64,000 bases of DNA, taken from Paraneptunicella aestuarii (GTDB taxonomy: Bacteria > Pseudomonadota > Gammaproteobacteria > Enterobacterales > Alteromonadaceae). Shown one piece after another: positions 47,707-58,297 of this stretch. The stretch spans positions 1,178,001-1,242,000 of the forward strand of contig NZ_CP074570.1 in assembly GCF_019900845.1 (NCBI RefSeq), in the 5' to 3' direction. The number at the start of each line of letters is the position of its first letter. Within the stretch, counting starts at the first letter, position 1. The notes below the pieces were generated by a model. The model saw only the letters and a list, made by a program, of their open reading frames with translations. It searched no databases and had not been told where the DNA came from. The position numbers were made by a program, and so were the translations under genes.

Positions 47707-47973
47707 ATGATATTTGTGTTTTGGTTGATTTTTGCAATTCTTGTTGGTTTCTATGCTTCTTCAAAGGGACGTTCAGGAATTGGATTTTTTATAATTGCCA
47801 TTGTTTTATCACCATTGATTGGATTTATAATTGCTTTAATGATATCTCCAGTTAATGCTCAGATGGAAATGAATGCGATTGAATCGGGTGAAATGAAGAA
47901 ATGCCCTAGTTGTGCTGAACTTGTCAAAGTTGAAGCGAAGTTGTGTAAGCATTGTCGCTCAGAACTCGCATAG
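47707..47973 (+). CDS. Small membrane protein with C-terminal zinc ribbon
   Basis: An 88-residue protein with two transmembrane segments (about residues 1-18 and 27-47). It ends in a compact zinc-ribbon tail with two CxxC pairs, CPSC and CKHC. Small proteins of this form are widespread and of unknown function. The ATG at 47707 is preceded by AAGGATA; a TTG 24 bases upstream is less likely. Base composition is AT-rich, unlike the neighbouring housekeeping genes, which may point to separate acquisition. Confidence 0.75.
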   Translation: MIFVFWLIFAILVGFYASSKGRSGIGFFIIAIVLSPLIGFIIALMISPVNAQMEMNAIESGEMKKCPSCAELVKVEAKLCKHCRSELA

Positions 47974-48290
47974 CATGGCTAAACTGATCATTTCTCAAGA
48001 GTTTCCTCTTTTTCCAATAAAGAATTACCATTGCATTTATTGTTTGCAGGGCGAGATCCCACATATTTAATCAGGTTATTAAGTTTAAATATTGAGCTAC
48101 TGTAACATCAAAGTAAGGAAAATAATGCTGAATACAGTGTGCGATTGAACAAGTTCTACACGCACTAAGGACTGAAACTTTAGATTATTATCCGTTGGTC
48201 AGTTATTGAACAAAGTGGAATCCCGCCCTGTATTGTTTGTCTCTGGATGCAAACCTTGCTCGGTTTGTATTTTTGATATTGGAAACCCTC
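47974..48290. other. Intergenic region, no gene seen
   Basis: A 317-base gap without a supported frame, repeat or clear terminator. The following gene could extend upstream to a TTG at 48237, but that form would lack a signal peptide start. Confidence 0.5.
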
Positions 48291-48947
48291 ATGAATCAAA
48301 CGCATTTTCGCAAGTTGTCCCTTGTATGTGCTTTTCCTCTCTTTTTATCTGCATCTCTTTGGGCTGCTTCACCTGCTAAGCCTGTTGACGAGAAAGACAA
48401 GGTGATAAAGCCCGCGCCTTTTGTCAGTATTCCCACTCATGATGCGTTTTTTGATGCCATTAAACAGCATTGTGGTAAGGCTTATGAAGGTAAGGTGACG
48501 GTTGATAATCAGCCCAGTAAAACCTTCAGTGAGAACCGTTTGGTGATGCATGTGCGTAAATGCACGGATAAGGAGTTGCAGATCCCGTTTCATGTGGGTC
48601 AAGACGCTTCCCGTTCATGGATTATCACTAAAACGGGCTCGGGCTTGAGTTTGAAACATGACCATCGTCAGGCAAATGGTGAGTACGATAAATCAACCAT
48701 GTATGGCGGTCATACTGTCGATGCCGGATGGGATGAAGTGCAGTCTTTCCCGGCGGATCAGTATTCAAAAGAGCTGTTCGTTGCTTCGGGAATTCCTCAA
48801 TCTATCGGTAATACCTGGCAGATGTTTATTTATCCAGAAACCTTTAGTTATCGTTTGGTTCGAGAAGGTCGAGAGTTTCGTGTGGATTTTGATTTAACCA
48901 AGGCTGTTGCTGTACCCCCTGCGCCTTGGGGATATGCTGATAAGTAA
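48291..48947 (+). CDS. Secreted or periplasmic hypothetical protein
   Basis: A 218-residue protein with a clear signal peptide (MNQTHFRKLSLVCAFPLFLS, cut near SLWAA). I recognise no catalytic domain. The mature part has two Cys (in HCGKAYEGK and RKCTDKE) that could form a disulfide, and a His-rich stretch LKHDHRQ. The pattern WxxxKTGSGLxLKHDHR and YGGHT occurs in uncharacterised exported proteins. ATG at 48291 follows GGAAA. Its stop overlaps the next gene start (TAATG), so the two are co-expressed. Confidence 0.75.
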   Translation: MNQTHFRKLSLVCAFPLFLSASLWAASPAKPVDEKDKVIKPAPFVSIPTHDAFFDAIKQHCGKAYEGKVTVDNQPSKTFSENRLVMHVRKCTDKELQIPFHVGQDASRSWIITKTGSGLSLKHDHRQANGEYDKSTMYGGHTVDAGWDEVQSFPADQYSKELFVASGIPQSIGNTWQMFIYPETFSYRLVREGREFRVDFDLTKAVAVPPAPWGYADK

Positions 48948-49279
48948 TGGTGTCGATGGAGATTGGCAGCGTAACTCGATGCCCCGAATGCAAGCAAAAT
49001 GGCATTCGAGCTATTGATAAAAGCTTGATGCTGTTTCGCATTCCGGTTCGTTGTAGAGTGTGTGGGGCTCTATTCACTTTAGGTATTGGTGTTGGTTTTA
49101 CGCTGATGCTAGCTATTAACGTCCTCTTTTGGTCTGCTATCTTCTTTTCGATTCATTTTTTAAGCGTGAAGTTATTATGGCTATTAACGGGAGCTGGATT
49201 ACTCTTTCTTTGTGTTTTAATCCTGTATTTACCTATGAAGAAAGAATCCGCATTAAGGAAAAAAATGACGAGGAACTAG
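48947..49279 (+). CDS. Small zinc-ribbon membrane protein
   Basis: A 110-residue protein. The N-terminal 45 residues hold two CxxC pairs (CPEC and CRVC) forming a likely zinc ribbon. Two hydrophobic segments follow at about 43-70 and 75-95. The start overlaps the stop of the secreted protein gene by one base. Function unknown; it may sense or anchor something with its partner. The 278 bases to the next gene hold nothing I can name. Confidence 0.65.
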   Translation: MVSMEIGSVTRCPECKQNGIRAIDKSLMLFRIPVRCRVCGALFTLGIGVGFTLMLAINVLFWSAIFFSIHFLSVKLLWLLTGAGLLFLCVLILYLPMKKESALRKKMTRN

Positions 49280-49557
49280 CACTAAATGAGTGCGAGCCAC
49301 CCACAAAAATTTATATCAGACTCGCCGCCTCTTTCTGTTGCTGACTGATAGTTTGGAACAGCTATTTATCTTGAGTAAGCCTGTAGTTCTGGCTTTGGCT
49401 GATTTATTCCAACAATTTCATTTTTCAACAAAACTCTTTTTTGGCGCACTCGTCACTTTGTCCTACCATTAACTATTAATAAAGCAGAGCATGATCTCGA
49501 TATTCGAGTTTCGTGAGTAGGAATCTGTCTGAACTACAGCTTGGGTAATAGGTGAAT

Positions 49558-52329
49558 ATGAAACTTGGTGCTTTCCGTTTTTTGAATGGTTCGAATAACG
49601 TAAAAGATTTAGTTGATTCAAAAGCAAAATTAGAGGCTATGGATAAGTCTTTGGCGATGATCGAGTTTAGTCCAGACGGCACAATTCTGTTAGCAAACGA
49701 CAATTTTCTCAATGTAATGGGATATAAACTGCGTGAAATACAAGGTCAGCATCATAGTATTTTTGTTCCCGGTGCTCATGCAAGCAGTGAAGAATATAAA
49801 GGCTTTTGGGCAAAGCTAAATCGGGGGGAGTTTCATGCGGGGGAATTTCATCGTTTGGCTAAAGGGGGGAAGGATGTGTGGCTCAATGCGTCATACTGCC
49901 CAGTTTTTGATCCGGAAGGCAAACTGACAAAGGTGGTGAAGTTTGCCTCTGATGTTACCAAACAGAAGCTTCTAAACGTTGAGTTCGAAGCTCAAATCAA
50001 GGCTATTGGTCGCTCTCAATCCGTTATTTCTTTTAATCCTGACGGCACTATCTTGAATGCAAACGATAATTTTTTAAATGCCGTCGGCTATCCGCTCCAA
50101 GAAATAATTGGCAAGCATCATCGCTTGTTTGTGGCTGCTGAAGAACAACAGAGTCCAGAGTATAAAAGTTTCTGGCAGCAATTGGCTCAAGGGCAATTTT
50201 TGTCAGGTGAATTTAAGCGTATTGCCAAGGATGGACGGGAAATATGGCTTCAGGCTTCATACAATCCTATTTTCGATTTTAATGGCAAAGTCACCAAGGT
50301 CGTTAAGTACGCATCGGATATTACGCAACAGAAGGTGGTGGCAGCCGATTACTCTGGTCAAATTGACGCAATTAGTAAATCTCAAGCTGTTATTACATTT
50401 GATATGAATGGCAATATTCTTGATGCCAATGAGAACTTTTTGGCAACTATGGGATATTCTCTGGACGAAATTATAGGCAAGCATCACAGCATGTTTGCTA
50501 TGCCCGGTGTCAAGGAAAGCACAGAATACAAGGATTTCTGGGCTAAATTAAACCGTGGCGAGTATGAATCCAGTGAGTTTAAACGGATGGGTAAAGGTGG
50601 CAAGGAAGTGTGGATTCAAGCTTCTTACAATCCTATTTTAGATCTGAGTGGCAAACCTTTTAAAGTGGTGAAATACGCCAGCGATATTACCGAACAAAAA
50701 CTGAAATCTGCTGATTACGAAGGCCAGATTCACGCGATTGGCAAATCTCAGGCGGTTATCTCTTTTCAGATGGACGGTACAATTATTGATGCCAACCTGA
50801 ACTTTCTTAACACAATGGGCTATACATTGGGAGAGGTTAAAGGTAAGCATCACAGCATGTTTGCTGAGGAAGCTCTAAAACATTCCCCTGAATATAGCGA
50901 CTTTTGGCAGAGGCTGAATAACGGGGAATTCTTTTCTGGAGAATTTAAGCGAGTGGGGAAAGGGGGCAAAGAAGTCTGGATTCAGGCTTCCTACAATCCT
51001 ATTTTAGATGCCAATGGCAAACCATTTAAGGTCGTCAAATATGCAACTGATGTGACTCGACAGAAGCTTCAGAGCGCGGATTATGGAGGCCAAGTTGCAG
51101 CAATAAGTAAGTCTCAAGCGGTTATTTCATTCAACCTTGATGGCACTATTTTGGATGCTAACGAAAACTTCTTGCACGCGCTTGGCTACAGGATTGAAGA
51201 AATTCGTGGTAAACATCATCGAATGTTTGTTGAACCCGGTTATCGCGAAAGTGCCGAATATAAAAAGTTTTGGGCGAAGTTAAATTGCGGGGAATTTCAG
51301 GCAGGAGAGTACAAACGTATTAGCAAGTCGGGGAATTATGTTTGGATACAAGCTTCCTATAACCCCATACTAAACGCTGATGGAAAGCCCTTTAAAGTGG
51401 TGAAATATGCAACCGATGTAACGGGGCGTGTTCATGCTGTGAATGCCGCGATGATTTCTCTGGAGAAGTTATCGCAGGGGGATTTGTCAGCGATGATCAC
51501 AGATGATTTCATTCCTGAATTTCAGGCATTAAAGCAGTCTATTAATGCTACCTTTGAGAAGTTGCAACACATCGTCAGTAGTATTACCAATGCTGCGGCT
51601 CAAGTTGCTTCTGGAGCTTCACAAATTAGCCAGGGCAATGCTGATCTTAGCCGTAGAACAGAACAACAGGCGTCTTCGTTGGAAGAAACGGCTGCCAGTA
51701 TGGAGCAAATGACGGCAAATGTGAAAAACAATGCAGAAAACAGCCGCTTAGCGAGCAAGTATTCAGTAGAAGCGAATCAGAAGGCTGAGGAAGGTGGCAA
51801 CATTGTTAGAGCTGCCGTGGACAGCATGAATGCCATTAGTGCTTCCAGTAAGAAGATTAACGATATTATTGGCGTTATTGATGAACTGGCATTCCAAACC
51901 AACTTGTTGGCGTTAAATGCTGCTGTGGAAGCTGCAAGAGCGGGAGAACATGGACGAGGTTTTGCGGTCGTTGCATCTGAGGTACGAAGTCTGGCACAGC
52001 GTTCCGCTACTGCCGCCAAGGAAATTAAAGAGCTTATTAAAGATAGCGTAGGTAAAGTTGAAAGTGGTACCCGGTTGGTTCATCAATCTGGAGAAACGTT
52101 GGTTGAGATAGTTGAAGCGATGCGTCAGATAGCTGACATGATTGCCAACATTAATATATCTTCCTCTGAACAAGCGAGTGGCATTGGTGAGATAAATCAG
52201 GCTGTTTCGCAAATGGATACGATGACCCAACAAAATGCGGCGTTGGTAGAAGAAGCTACTTCTGCCAGTGAGTCTTTGGCCAATCAGGCTGGGGATATGC
52301 ACGAACAACTGTCGTTCTTCAAACTATAA
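49558..52329 (+). CDS. Cytoplasmic chemoreceptor with five tandem PAS domains
   Basis: A 923-residue methyl-accepting chemotaxis protein without transmembrane segments. Five PAS plus PAC units of 122 residues each occupy about residues 27-636. Each carries a DGTI or DGNI core, NFL, a GKHH element and the closing WIQASYNPI. The signalling domain follows with the invariant hairpin tip ([27 protein letters not shown]) and ends QLSFFKL. The closest known architecture is BdlA/Aer-type receptors, which have one or two PAS domains. Flavin or haem binding in the PAS units is not certain. ATG at 49558 is favoured over a GTG six bases before it. Convergent with another receptor gene. Confidence 0.92.
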   Translation: MKLGAFRFLNGSNNVKDLVDSKAKLEAMDKSLAMIEFSPDGTILLANDNFLNVMGYKLREIQGQHHSIFVPGAHASSEEYKGFWAKLNRGEFHAGEFHRLAKGGKDVWLNASYCPVFDPEGKLTKVVKFASDVTKQKLLNVEFEAQIKAIGRSQSVISFNPDGTILNANDNFLNAVGYPLQEIIGKHHRLFVAAEEQQSPEYKSFWQQLAQGQFLSGEFKRIAKDGREIWLQASYNPIFDFNGKVTKVVKYASDITQQKVVAADYSGQIDAISKSQAVITFDMNGNILDANENFLATMGYSLDEIIGKHHSMFAMPGVKESTEYKDFWAKLNRGEYESSEFKRMGKGGKEVWIQASYNPILDLSGKPFKVVKYASDITEQKLKSADYEGQIHAIGKSQAVISFQMDGTIIDANLNFLNTMGYTLGEVKGKHHSMFAEEALKHSPEYSDFWQRLNNGEFFSGEFKRVGKGGKEVWIQASYNPILDANGKPFKVVKYATDVTRQKLQSADYGGQVAAISKSQAVISFNLDGTILDANENFLHALGYRIEEIRGKHHRMFVEPGYRESAEYKKFWAKLNCGEFQAGEYKRISKSGNYVWIQASYNPILNADGKPFKVVKYATDVTGRVHAVNAAMISLEKLSQGDLSAMITDDFIPEFQALKQSINATFEKLQHIVSSITNAAAQVASGASQISQGNADLSRRTEQQASSLEETAASMEQMTANVKNNAENSRLASKYSVEANQKAEEGGNIVRAAVDSMNAISASSKKINDIIGVIDELAFQTNLLALNAAVEAARAGEHGRGFAVVASEVRSLAQRSATAAKEIKELIKDSVGKVESGTRLVHQSGETLVEIVEAMRQIADMIANINISSSEQASGIGEINQAVSQMDTMTQQNAALVEEATSASESLANQAGDMHEQLSFFKL
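49636..51465 (+). repeat. Five in-frame 366-base PAS-coding repeats
   Basis: Units of 122 codons repeat five times in the chemoreceptor gene, with no insertions between the shared landmarks I checked. Units 3-5 are closest to each other in protein sequence, suggesting recent expansion by unequal recombination. Confidence 0.85.
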
Positions 52330-52375
52330 TTTCAAACATCTTTAGTTGAAGAGCAGCATTAAAAAGAACGTCAAT

Positions 52376-52417
52376 AAAAAACAGAGTGCGCCTGTAAGTA
52401 TAGGTGCCCTCTGTTTT
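52376..52417. terminator. Bidirectional terminator between the two chemoreceptor genes
   Basis: AAAACAGAG pairs with CTCTGTTTT, with a partly paired inner GCGCCT/AGGTGC stem. A and T runs on either side fit termination in both directions of the convergent genes. Confidence 0.85.
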
Positions 52418-52439
52418 CCTCTAAAAGCTCAGGTTTGAG

Positions 52440-54410
52440 TTATCTATCCCGAACTTTAAATTTGCCAACCAATTCATTTAATTCCCTGGACATTGCACTA
52501 AGTTCATTAGCGTTAATCTCAAGAGAATCAGACGCTTGCGCGACTTCGCGAACAGATTGAGTGATGCCGTTGATGTTCTTATCAATGTTTTGCGAAGCGG
52601 TATGCTGAGCATTGGCTGCTCGGGCGATTTCATCAAGGCTGTGTCGGATCTCAATCACCGACTGGCTGATTTCCTTAAAGGACTGGTTAGCTTGAGCTGA
52701 TTGTTCGGTCGCTTGCTTGGATTGCTCCATACTGGTGTCCATTTTGCCTGATACAAATCGGGTTTTACTGGTCAGGTTATTGAGCATGGACTCGATTTCT
52801 TCCGTTGCATCGTGAGAACGTTGTGCTAACGTTCGTACTTCATCTGCAACCACTGCAAACCCGCGACCTTGTTCACCGGCTCTTGCGGCTTCAATGGCTG
52901 CGTTGAGCGCTAGCAGGTTGGTTTGTTCTGCAATGCCACGAATAACGCCAAGAATGTTGGTGATGTTGTTACTTTCGCTTTCCAGTTCTTGCATGGCAAA
53001 GGCTGATTCAGTCATGGTGTCAGACAATTTGCTTACTTCCTTCACCATGTTACTGATAACGTTAGAGCCTTCTTGAGCCGAGGTTTCTGTATTCGTGACC
53101 ATGGCTAAAGTCGCACGGCAGTTCTCTGCGACATCGCTGGCAGTTTGAGCCATTTCTGCGATGCTTTTAACCGAGTCATCAATAACGTCTTCCTGTTGGT
53201 GACTGGTGGTTTTGATTTGCTCAACAATACTGCCTATTTGGGCTGACTTGTCGTCCAATAACTGTGAATCGGTTTTGATGTCGAGTACCAGGTCATTAAT
53301 GGAATTCAGGAATTGATTAAACCAGTTTGCCAGCATGCCGGTTTCGTCTGCACTGTTCACATCCAGACGCTGTGTCAGGTCGCCTTTACCTCGCGCGATA
53401 TCTTTTAAGCCTGCCGACACCTTGGCGATAGGCGCAACCAAACGCTTACTCATGAAAATGCCTAAACCTACAAACACGCCAACCATGATTAACGCGATGA
53501 CGGTAATCAAGCCGCTCATTTCATAGGCGGGTTGCATGATCTCGCTTTCGTCGATGACACCAACGAAAAACCATCCTAGCTCCTGTGAACGATAAGTGGT
53601 GACTTCAACATCTTTGCTATTATGTGAGGTTGAAAAGCTGGTTGTGCGCTTTGCTGAAATGCTTTGGCTCAACTCTTTAAACAATGGAGAGTTAACTTCG
53701 TTTAGTTTTTTGAAGTTATTGGATGGTGTTTTGGGATCCGCAAGAATGGTTCCTGCTTCATCGATAAGAATTAAATAACCAGTTTCGCCAAGCTTAATCG
53801 ACTGTAACAGGTCGGTGAGTGTGGTTAACGATACGTCCAGACCTTGCACCCCAACAGTAGCACCAGAAAGGTTGGTGATAGGGTACATGACCGATACCAT
53901 TGGGCCGCCTGTTACACCTTGGTAGGCCTCTGTAATACCGGCTTTCCCTGGGTTTTCCATCGCTTGCTTGTACCAGGGGCGTTTGCGAGGGTCGTAGCCA
54001 CCAATCTCTTCAATGGGATATTGAATAAAACCGCCAGTTTCTGAACCCAGATAAACATTGAGCAGTTCTTTGTGAGACTGGCTGAATAAACCATAAAATT
54101 CAAATATGGCTGCTTCTTTGGGATGGTTATTCACCGGATCCATAATCCGAGCTTCACCCATGTAAGTGCTGGTTTCGGGAGGAACTTGTTTTACTGTGGG
54201 GTGCTTTGCCAGATATTCGGCGTTGGCTTTGACCTGATCGAAGAACAGCTTAAACCCGTTATCCACCTGACGAATTTCGTTTTGTGTTTTATAAACAAAG
54301 TTTTCCAAAGACTGGGAAGTGCTTTTGGAAATACTCACGCCGGCAATAATGACTGTAGGTATGATTACCGCAACCGCAATAGCGGATATAAGTTTGTGCT
54401 GCATTCTCAT
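52440..54410 (-). CDS. Membrane chemoreceptor with Cache sensor
   Basis: A 656-residue methyl-accepting chemotaxis protein. It has an N-terminal membrane segment (about residues 8-28), a periplasmic dCache-type sensor to about residue 275 (with [11 protein letters not shown] and [10 protein letters not shown]), and a second membrane segment. HAMP ([28 protein letters not shown] region) and the cytoplasmic signalling domain with the conserved tip ([27 protein letters not shown]) follow. The WYKQA motif is typical of dCache receptors for amino acids or related ligands. The ligand is unknown. Confidence 0.93.
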   Translation of the reverse strand: MRMQHKLISAIAVAVIIPTVIIAGVSISKSTSQSLENFVYKTQNEIRQVDNGFKLFFDQVKANAEYLAKHPTVKQVPPETSTYMGEARIMDPVNNHPKEAAIFEFYGLFSQSHKELLNVYLGSETGGFIQYPIEEIGGYDPRKRPWYKQAMENPGKAGITEAYQGVTGGPMVSVMYPITNLSGATVGVQGLDVSLTTLTDLLQSIKLGETGYLILIDEAGTILADPKTPSNNFKKLNEVNSPLFKELSQSISAKRTTSFSTSHNSKDVEVTTYRSQELGWFFVGVIDESEIMQPAYEMSGLITVIALIMVGVFVGLGIFMSKRLVAPIAKVSAGLKDIARGKGDLTQRLDVNSADETGMLANWFNQFLNSINDLVLDIKTDSQLLDDKSAQIGSIVEQIKTTSHQQEDVIDDSVKSIAEMAQTASDVAENCRATLAMVTNTETSAQEGSNVISNMVKEVSKLSDTMTESAFAMQELESESNNITNILGVIRGIAEQTNLLALNAAIEAARAGEQGRGFAVVADEVRTLAQRSHDATEEIESMLNNLTSKTRFVSGKMDTSMEQSKQATEQSAQANQSFKEISQSVIEIRHSLDEIARAANAQHTASQNIDKNINGITQSVREVAQASDSLEINANELSAMSRELNELVGKFKVRDR

Positions 54411-55066
54411 AGGAGTACTCTTGTTACAACGTTACTCTGGATGGCGATTCTGAACAGTGCAGACTGCATGTTTGACTGTTCCCTGAGAATAAGCCACTAC
54501 TCATTTCAATGTCTCAAATTGCCATCGCAAGTTCAAAAAGTGAACCGAGATTACAATTTGATACAAATTAATGGATCGCTTTTTCACAGTCAAGTGAGTC
54601 AGTATCTGCCTAATTTCTAAAGTATTTTACAGGATATTTTGAGGAAATGAACAAAACGTGGTGAAATCGTTTTACCGCATAGAGAGCCTCTTTTGTCATG
54701 CCTTTGTCATACCCGTCAATCTCTTTATATTAAGTGGTACAATGAGTCGTTTGACCTGAGAAGTGTGGCTCAGAAGATTAAATTGGGATAATTCTCGTAG
54801 AATCTCCCGGTTTCCCTGTTTAACGAAATTAAGGGGTTGTCTGGTGCGAGGCGAGCCCGGGTAGTTCGTTAGCTCAGATATCTTGCTAACGATAATAAAT
54901 AGTGAAACCCGGTGAATTGCCGCTTGTTTGTCTCGCTGTTTAAAGGCAGGGCGATGAGCGTAAAGTGATGAACAATTGGCAACCGATTTTATGCTGAAGA
55001 TTTCCCTTCGGGTTCTCTGCTAGTTAACCCCGTTATCGCTATTTTATTTTTTGTTTGGAATTTAGA
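54411..55066. other. Long structured intergenic region before the FabH-like gene
   Basis: This 656-base gap has no supported gene; a 165-codon frame at 54123-54620 is a shadow of the chemoreceptor. A promoter candidate at 54704-54731 would give a leader of over 300 bases to the FabH-like gene. Within it TCGTTAGC and GCTAACGA (about 54866-54892) can pair, and there are GC-rich segments around GAGCCCGGG and AAACCCGG. It may hold a regulated leader or a small RNA. Confidence 0.45.
54704..54731 (+). promoter_or_regulatory. Sigma-70-type promoter candidate
   Basis: TTGTCA (5/6 consensus) and TATATT (5/6) are separated by 16 bases, on the strand of the FabH-like gene, 336 bases before its start. 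Confidence 0.5.
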
Positions 55067-56197
55067 ATGACCCGAGTTGTGATAAGTGGTTCAGGACTAT
55101 GGACGCCGGAACACAGCATTAGTAATGAAGAATTAGTTGATTGTTATAATGCCTATGCAGATAAGTTTAACAATGAAAATGCGGCTGCCATTGAAGCGGG
55201 AGAGGTAGAAGCCAAACCTCATTCGAGTGCCGAGTTTATTCAGAAAGCATCAGGTATTAAGAGTCGATTTGTGTACACCCGAGAAGGGGTACTGGATATC
55301 GATAGAATGTGCCCCATCATCGAAGAACGGGGTGAAGATGAATTGTCTAATCAGGCGGAAATTGCTGTTTACGCAGCGAAGAAAGCCTTGGCTTCCGCTC
55401 ATTTGGAAGCGTCTGATATTGACGCCATCATTGTGGCTTGTGCCTATACACAGCGCGCTTATCCTGCTATTGCCATTGAAGTGCAACAGGAACTGGGTAT
55501 TAAAGGCGTTGCTTACGATATGTTGGGGGCGTGCTCTGCGGCAACCTTTGGCTTGCGTAATGCCCATGACATGGTTAAAGCCGGTAGTGCCAAAAGGGTA
55601 ATGGTTATTAACCCGGAATTGGTCACGCCTCAAATTAATTATCGTAGCCGCGACAGCCATTTTATCTTTGGTGATGTTGCCGTTGCGACCATTGTGGAAT
55701 CCATTGATACGGTGAAAACCCGTGTGATGTACGAAGTGCTAAGCACGGCTTCTGAAACTTTATTTTCCAGTAATATTCGTAGTAATTTCAGCTACATGAG
55801 CCGTGCCAATAGCGTTGATCCTTTTGGTGAAGACAAGCTGTTTCATCAGGAAGGGCGCAAGGTATTTAAAGAGCTATGCCCTATGGTGGTTGATCATATC
55901 AGCGACCATATTGGCAAGTTTCAAATGCAACCCACCGATATTAAACGTTGGTGGTTGCATCAGGCCAATAGCAATATGAATTCCTTTGTGGCTAAAAAGC
56001 TACTAGGGCGCGATCCTGGCTTGAATGAAGCGCCTGTGATTTTGGATACCTACGCCAATACCGCGTCTGCCGGATCATTGATCGCATTTAATTTGTATCA
56101 CTATGATTTGGAAGACGGTGACTTGGGGCTGCTTAGCTCATTCGGCGCTGGTTACTCTATTGCCAGTTTGCTATTGAAGAAGATTATTAATGAATAG
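55067..56197 (+). CDS. Beta-ketoacyl-ACP synthase III-like enzyme
   Basis: A 376-residue thiolase-fold condensing enzyme. The catalytic Cys is in MLGACSAATFG near residue 150, the His in WWLHQANSNMN near 300 and the Asn in YANTASAGS near 335, a complete FabH triad. The extended N terminus (EELVDCYNAYADKFNNEN) and length above the 317 of housekeeping FabH resemble the Pseudomonas PA3286 type, which condenses medium-chain acyl-CoA with malonyl-ACP. It stands alone, outside a fab operon. ATG at 55067 is preferred over a TTG 12 bases upstream. A terminator follows. Confidence 0.88.
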   Translation: MTRVVISGSGLWTPEHSISNEELVDCYNAYADKFNNENAAAIEAGEVEAKPHSSAEFIQKASGIKSRFVYTREGVLDIDRMCPIIEERGEDELSNQAEIAVYAAKKALASAHLEASDIDAIIVACAYTQRAYPAIAIEVQQELGIKGVAYDMLGACSAATFGLRNAHDMVKAGSAKRVMVINPELVTPQINYRSRDSHFIFGDVAVATIVESIDTVKTRVMYEVLSTASETLFSSNIRSNFSYMSRANSVDPFGEDKLFHQEGRKVFKELCPMVVDHISDHIGKFQMQPTDIKRWWLHQANSNMNSFVAKKLLGRDPGLNEAPVILDTYANTASAGSLIAFNLYHYDLEDGDLGLLSSFGAGYSIASLLLKKIINE

Positions 56198-56251
56198 CTC
56201 ATTCTATTTTTTGGCAAGGGCTTTTGATAAGAGCTAATGACAAAAACGTTG

Positions 56252-56280
56252 AAACGGGAACTTAGGTTCTCGTTTTTGTT
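56252..56280 (+). terminator. Intrinsic terminator after the FabH-like gene
   Basis: AAACGGGAAC, TTAG, GTTCTCGTTT pair fully if one G-T is allowed, followed by a T-rich tail. Confidence 0.75.
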
Positions 56281-56413
56281 TATATGACGAAGCCTTGTGT
56301 CTAAAAAATGTTCAGTTCTAACACAAAATGTTTGTGTAATTTTGCATCCTCTCAAGCTAGCCGTTAGAATCTCACACAATTTTTTTCAGAACCAATTTTA
56401 AAGAGCAAAACCT

Positions 56414-57136
56414 ATGGGTAGAAGTTTTGAAGTGCGCAAGGTTGCGATGGCAAAAACCGCTGCTGTCAAAACCAAAGTGTATTCCAAGTACGGAAAAGAG
56501 ATTTATGTTTGTGCCAAAAATGGTGGTGCAGACCCTGATACCAACTTGTCCTTACGTCGTTTGATGGATAAAGCCAAGAAAGATCAGGTTCCCAGTCACG
56601 TTATCGAAAAAGCCATTGAGAAGGCGGAAGGCGGTGCAGGCGAAGATTTCTCAACAGCTCGTTATGAGGGCTTTGGCCCGGGTAACTGCATGGTGATCGT
56701 TGATTGCTTAACTGACAACAACAACCGTACTATTACCGATGTACGTAACTGCTTCACCAAAACCAACTCTAAAATTGGTGCGCCGGGCGCGGTTTCTCAC
56801 ATGTTTGATCATCAAGCCGTATTTGCATTTGCTGGTGATGATGAAGATTCAGTATTGGAAGCATTGATGGAAGCGGATGTTGATGTAACAGACGTGGAAG
56901 TGGAAGACGGTCTTGTTACTGTGTTTGCTCCTCATACAGAGTTTTACAAGGTTAAAAACGCATTAACTGATGCGTTTGAAGGCATTAAGTTTGAAGTGGA
57001 AGAAATCACTTTCGTACCTCAAACCCACATCGACCTTACCGAAGAAGATATGCCCATGTTCGAGAAGTTCATGACTATGTTGGAAGACTGCGACGACGTA
57101 CAAAACGTTTATCATAACGCGGTTGTTCCTGAGTAA
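56414..57136 (+). CDS. yeeN: YebC/PmpR family protein, YeeN branch
   Basis: A 240-residue protein of the YebC/TACO1 family, implicated in transcription control and in translation of difficult sequences. The N terminus [17 protein letters not shown] and KIYAKFG-like [16 protein letters not shown] match E. coli YeeN better than YebC, which begins MAGHSKW. The conserved RYEGFGPGN and [14 protein letters not shown] segments are present. It is monocistronic, between two hairpins. The molecular role of the YeeN branch is not settled. Confidence 0.88.
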   Translation: MGRSFEVRKVAMAKTAAVKTKVYSKYGKEIYVCAKNGGADPDTNLSLRRLMDKAKKDQVPSHVIEKAIEKAEGGAGEDFSTARYEGFGPGNCMVIVDCLTDNNNRTITDVRNCFTKTNSKIGAPGAVSHMFDHQAVFAFAGDDEDSVLEALMEADVDVTDVEVEDGLVTVFAPHTEFYKVKNALTDAFEGIKFEVEEITFVPQTHIDLTEEDMPMFEKFMTMLEDCDDVQNVYHNAVVPE

Positions 57137-57163
57137 TACCCAAGTCATGCCAGAGTAATATTA

Positions 57164-57201
57164 TTAGGGGCTGTTGCTCACCAAAGAGCAACACGTCCTA
57201 A
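57164..57201. terminator. Hairpin after yeeN
   Basis: TGTTGCTC and GAGCAACA form an inner stem, with TTAGG and CCTAA as an outer stem. There is no T run, so termination strength is uncertain. It lies between convergent genes. Confidence 0.55.
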
Positions 57202-57307
57202 TATATTAATGGTGGAATGAGGCTTGATAAATCCGTGAAAATTCTGTGATTAACCAAACACCTCTTGCCTGAGCCAGAATGCTGTTCGTTAAGCATCATG
57301 CTTTGGG

Positions 57308-57637
57308 TTATTCTTCCTCATCCATTTTCTTTATGGTGTTGCCCCACACATTCTGACCGTCAATTGATACTCTGTGCGCCTGTGGCTGATTAAACGACTC
57401 TTGGTTAGACCATTTAACCCGGATCTTGTTGCCAGACACAACACTCCCATTTAACGCTTCAATTGCTACATTAACATCATCATTATGTGACATTTCGACA
57501 AACCCAAATCCTTTTGACCCTCCTGTTTCCTTATCAAGTACCAATGTGCATGACGCTACGTCACCAAAGGCTTGAAATAGTACCCTCAATTCATTTTCGG
57601 TTATCGTTCTGGGTAGATTTCGAATTAATATGCTCAT
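57308..57637 (-). CDS. RRM-domain RNA-binding protein
   Basis: A 109-residue single RNA recognition motif protein. RNP2 is LIRNLP at residues 4-9 and RNP1 is KGFGFVEM near residue 42, both with the aromatic residues that stack on RNA. A short basic then acidic tail follows (NTIKKMDEEE). Such small RRM proteins occur in marine gammaproteobacteria and cyanobacteria and often respond to cold. The RNA target is unknown. The gene is convergent with yeeN. Confidence 0.9.
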   Translation of the reverse strand: MSILIRNLPRTITENELRVLFQAFGDVASCTLVLDKETGGSKGFGFVEMSHNDDVNVAIEALNGSVVSGNKIRVKWSNQESFNQPQAHRVSIDGQNVWGNTIKKMDEEE

Positions 57638-57875
57638 TATTTATCCAATAAATAAAATCTCGCGTCACTATAACACTGGTTTCTTCTAATGCGTAACGTT
57701 GAACATATGTGCCTGGCAATTTTTCGATATGTCTAACTGACATTGAATAATCATTCCATGTGTCAAATTGTAACCAAGGCAACTTATTTGGGCTTTAAGT
57801 CTAAAATACTATAGGTTAACGCCGAAGTTAGCAGTGAGTGTATGATGAAAAACGTGAAAAACATATGAGGTATTT

Positions 57876-58166
57876 ATGAAAAAGTTAATTACAGTTTTGA
57901 TATTTACAATCCTTAACCAGACTTCATTTGCTCAAACCTGTCCGTCGATGTGTGGTAATGGTACGGTCGTTGGTGAATTTACACCAAACAGCGCTCTTTC
58001 GGGAGGTTCAAATGTTTTTATGGGAGCCTATGCTGGAAGCAGTACCACAACGGGTTCCAGTAATACGTTTGTTGGGCAATTAGCGGGTTATCGTAACCAG
58101 GCAGGAAACCGTTATAAGGCTTTGTTTTTTTCGCCCGCTGAACAGGCTTACGACGTTAACTTTTAG
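57876..58166 (+). pseudogene. Truncated exported protein with NTFVG repeats
   Basis: A 96-residue frame with a signal peptide (MKKLITVLIFTILNQTSFAQ). Two repeats follow, of the type GSNVFMGAYAG and GSSNTFVGQLAG, normally found in long rows in phage tail-fibre-like and surface proteins. After the second repeat the frame runs into unrelated sequence (YKALFFSPAEQAY) and stops. The remaining hundreds of residues expected are absent, so this is most likely the 5' remnant of a deleted or broken gene. It may still be expressed as a small secreted peptide. Confidence 0.6.
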
Positions 58167-58297
58167 CTGACATAACCGTTTGAATATCACCATATGCAAT
58201 AATTTGTGACGACTTTTCATACCTGTTTTCCCTTGTTTTATGTCCACGGGACAACTAACCTTCATTCCCTTTGGCACTGCAATCATCTCAGGACTTT

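Noticed and set aside
54123..54620. 165-codon plus-strand frame opposite the Cache chemoreceptor
   Set aside because: Mostly antisense to a well-supported gene and low in recognisable protein features.
57591..57782. 63-codon minus-strand frame overlapping the RRM gene start
   Set aside because: Begins with TTG, lacks a ribosome binding site and overlaps a clear gene; possibly a remnant but not supportable.
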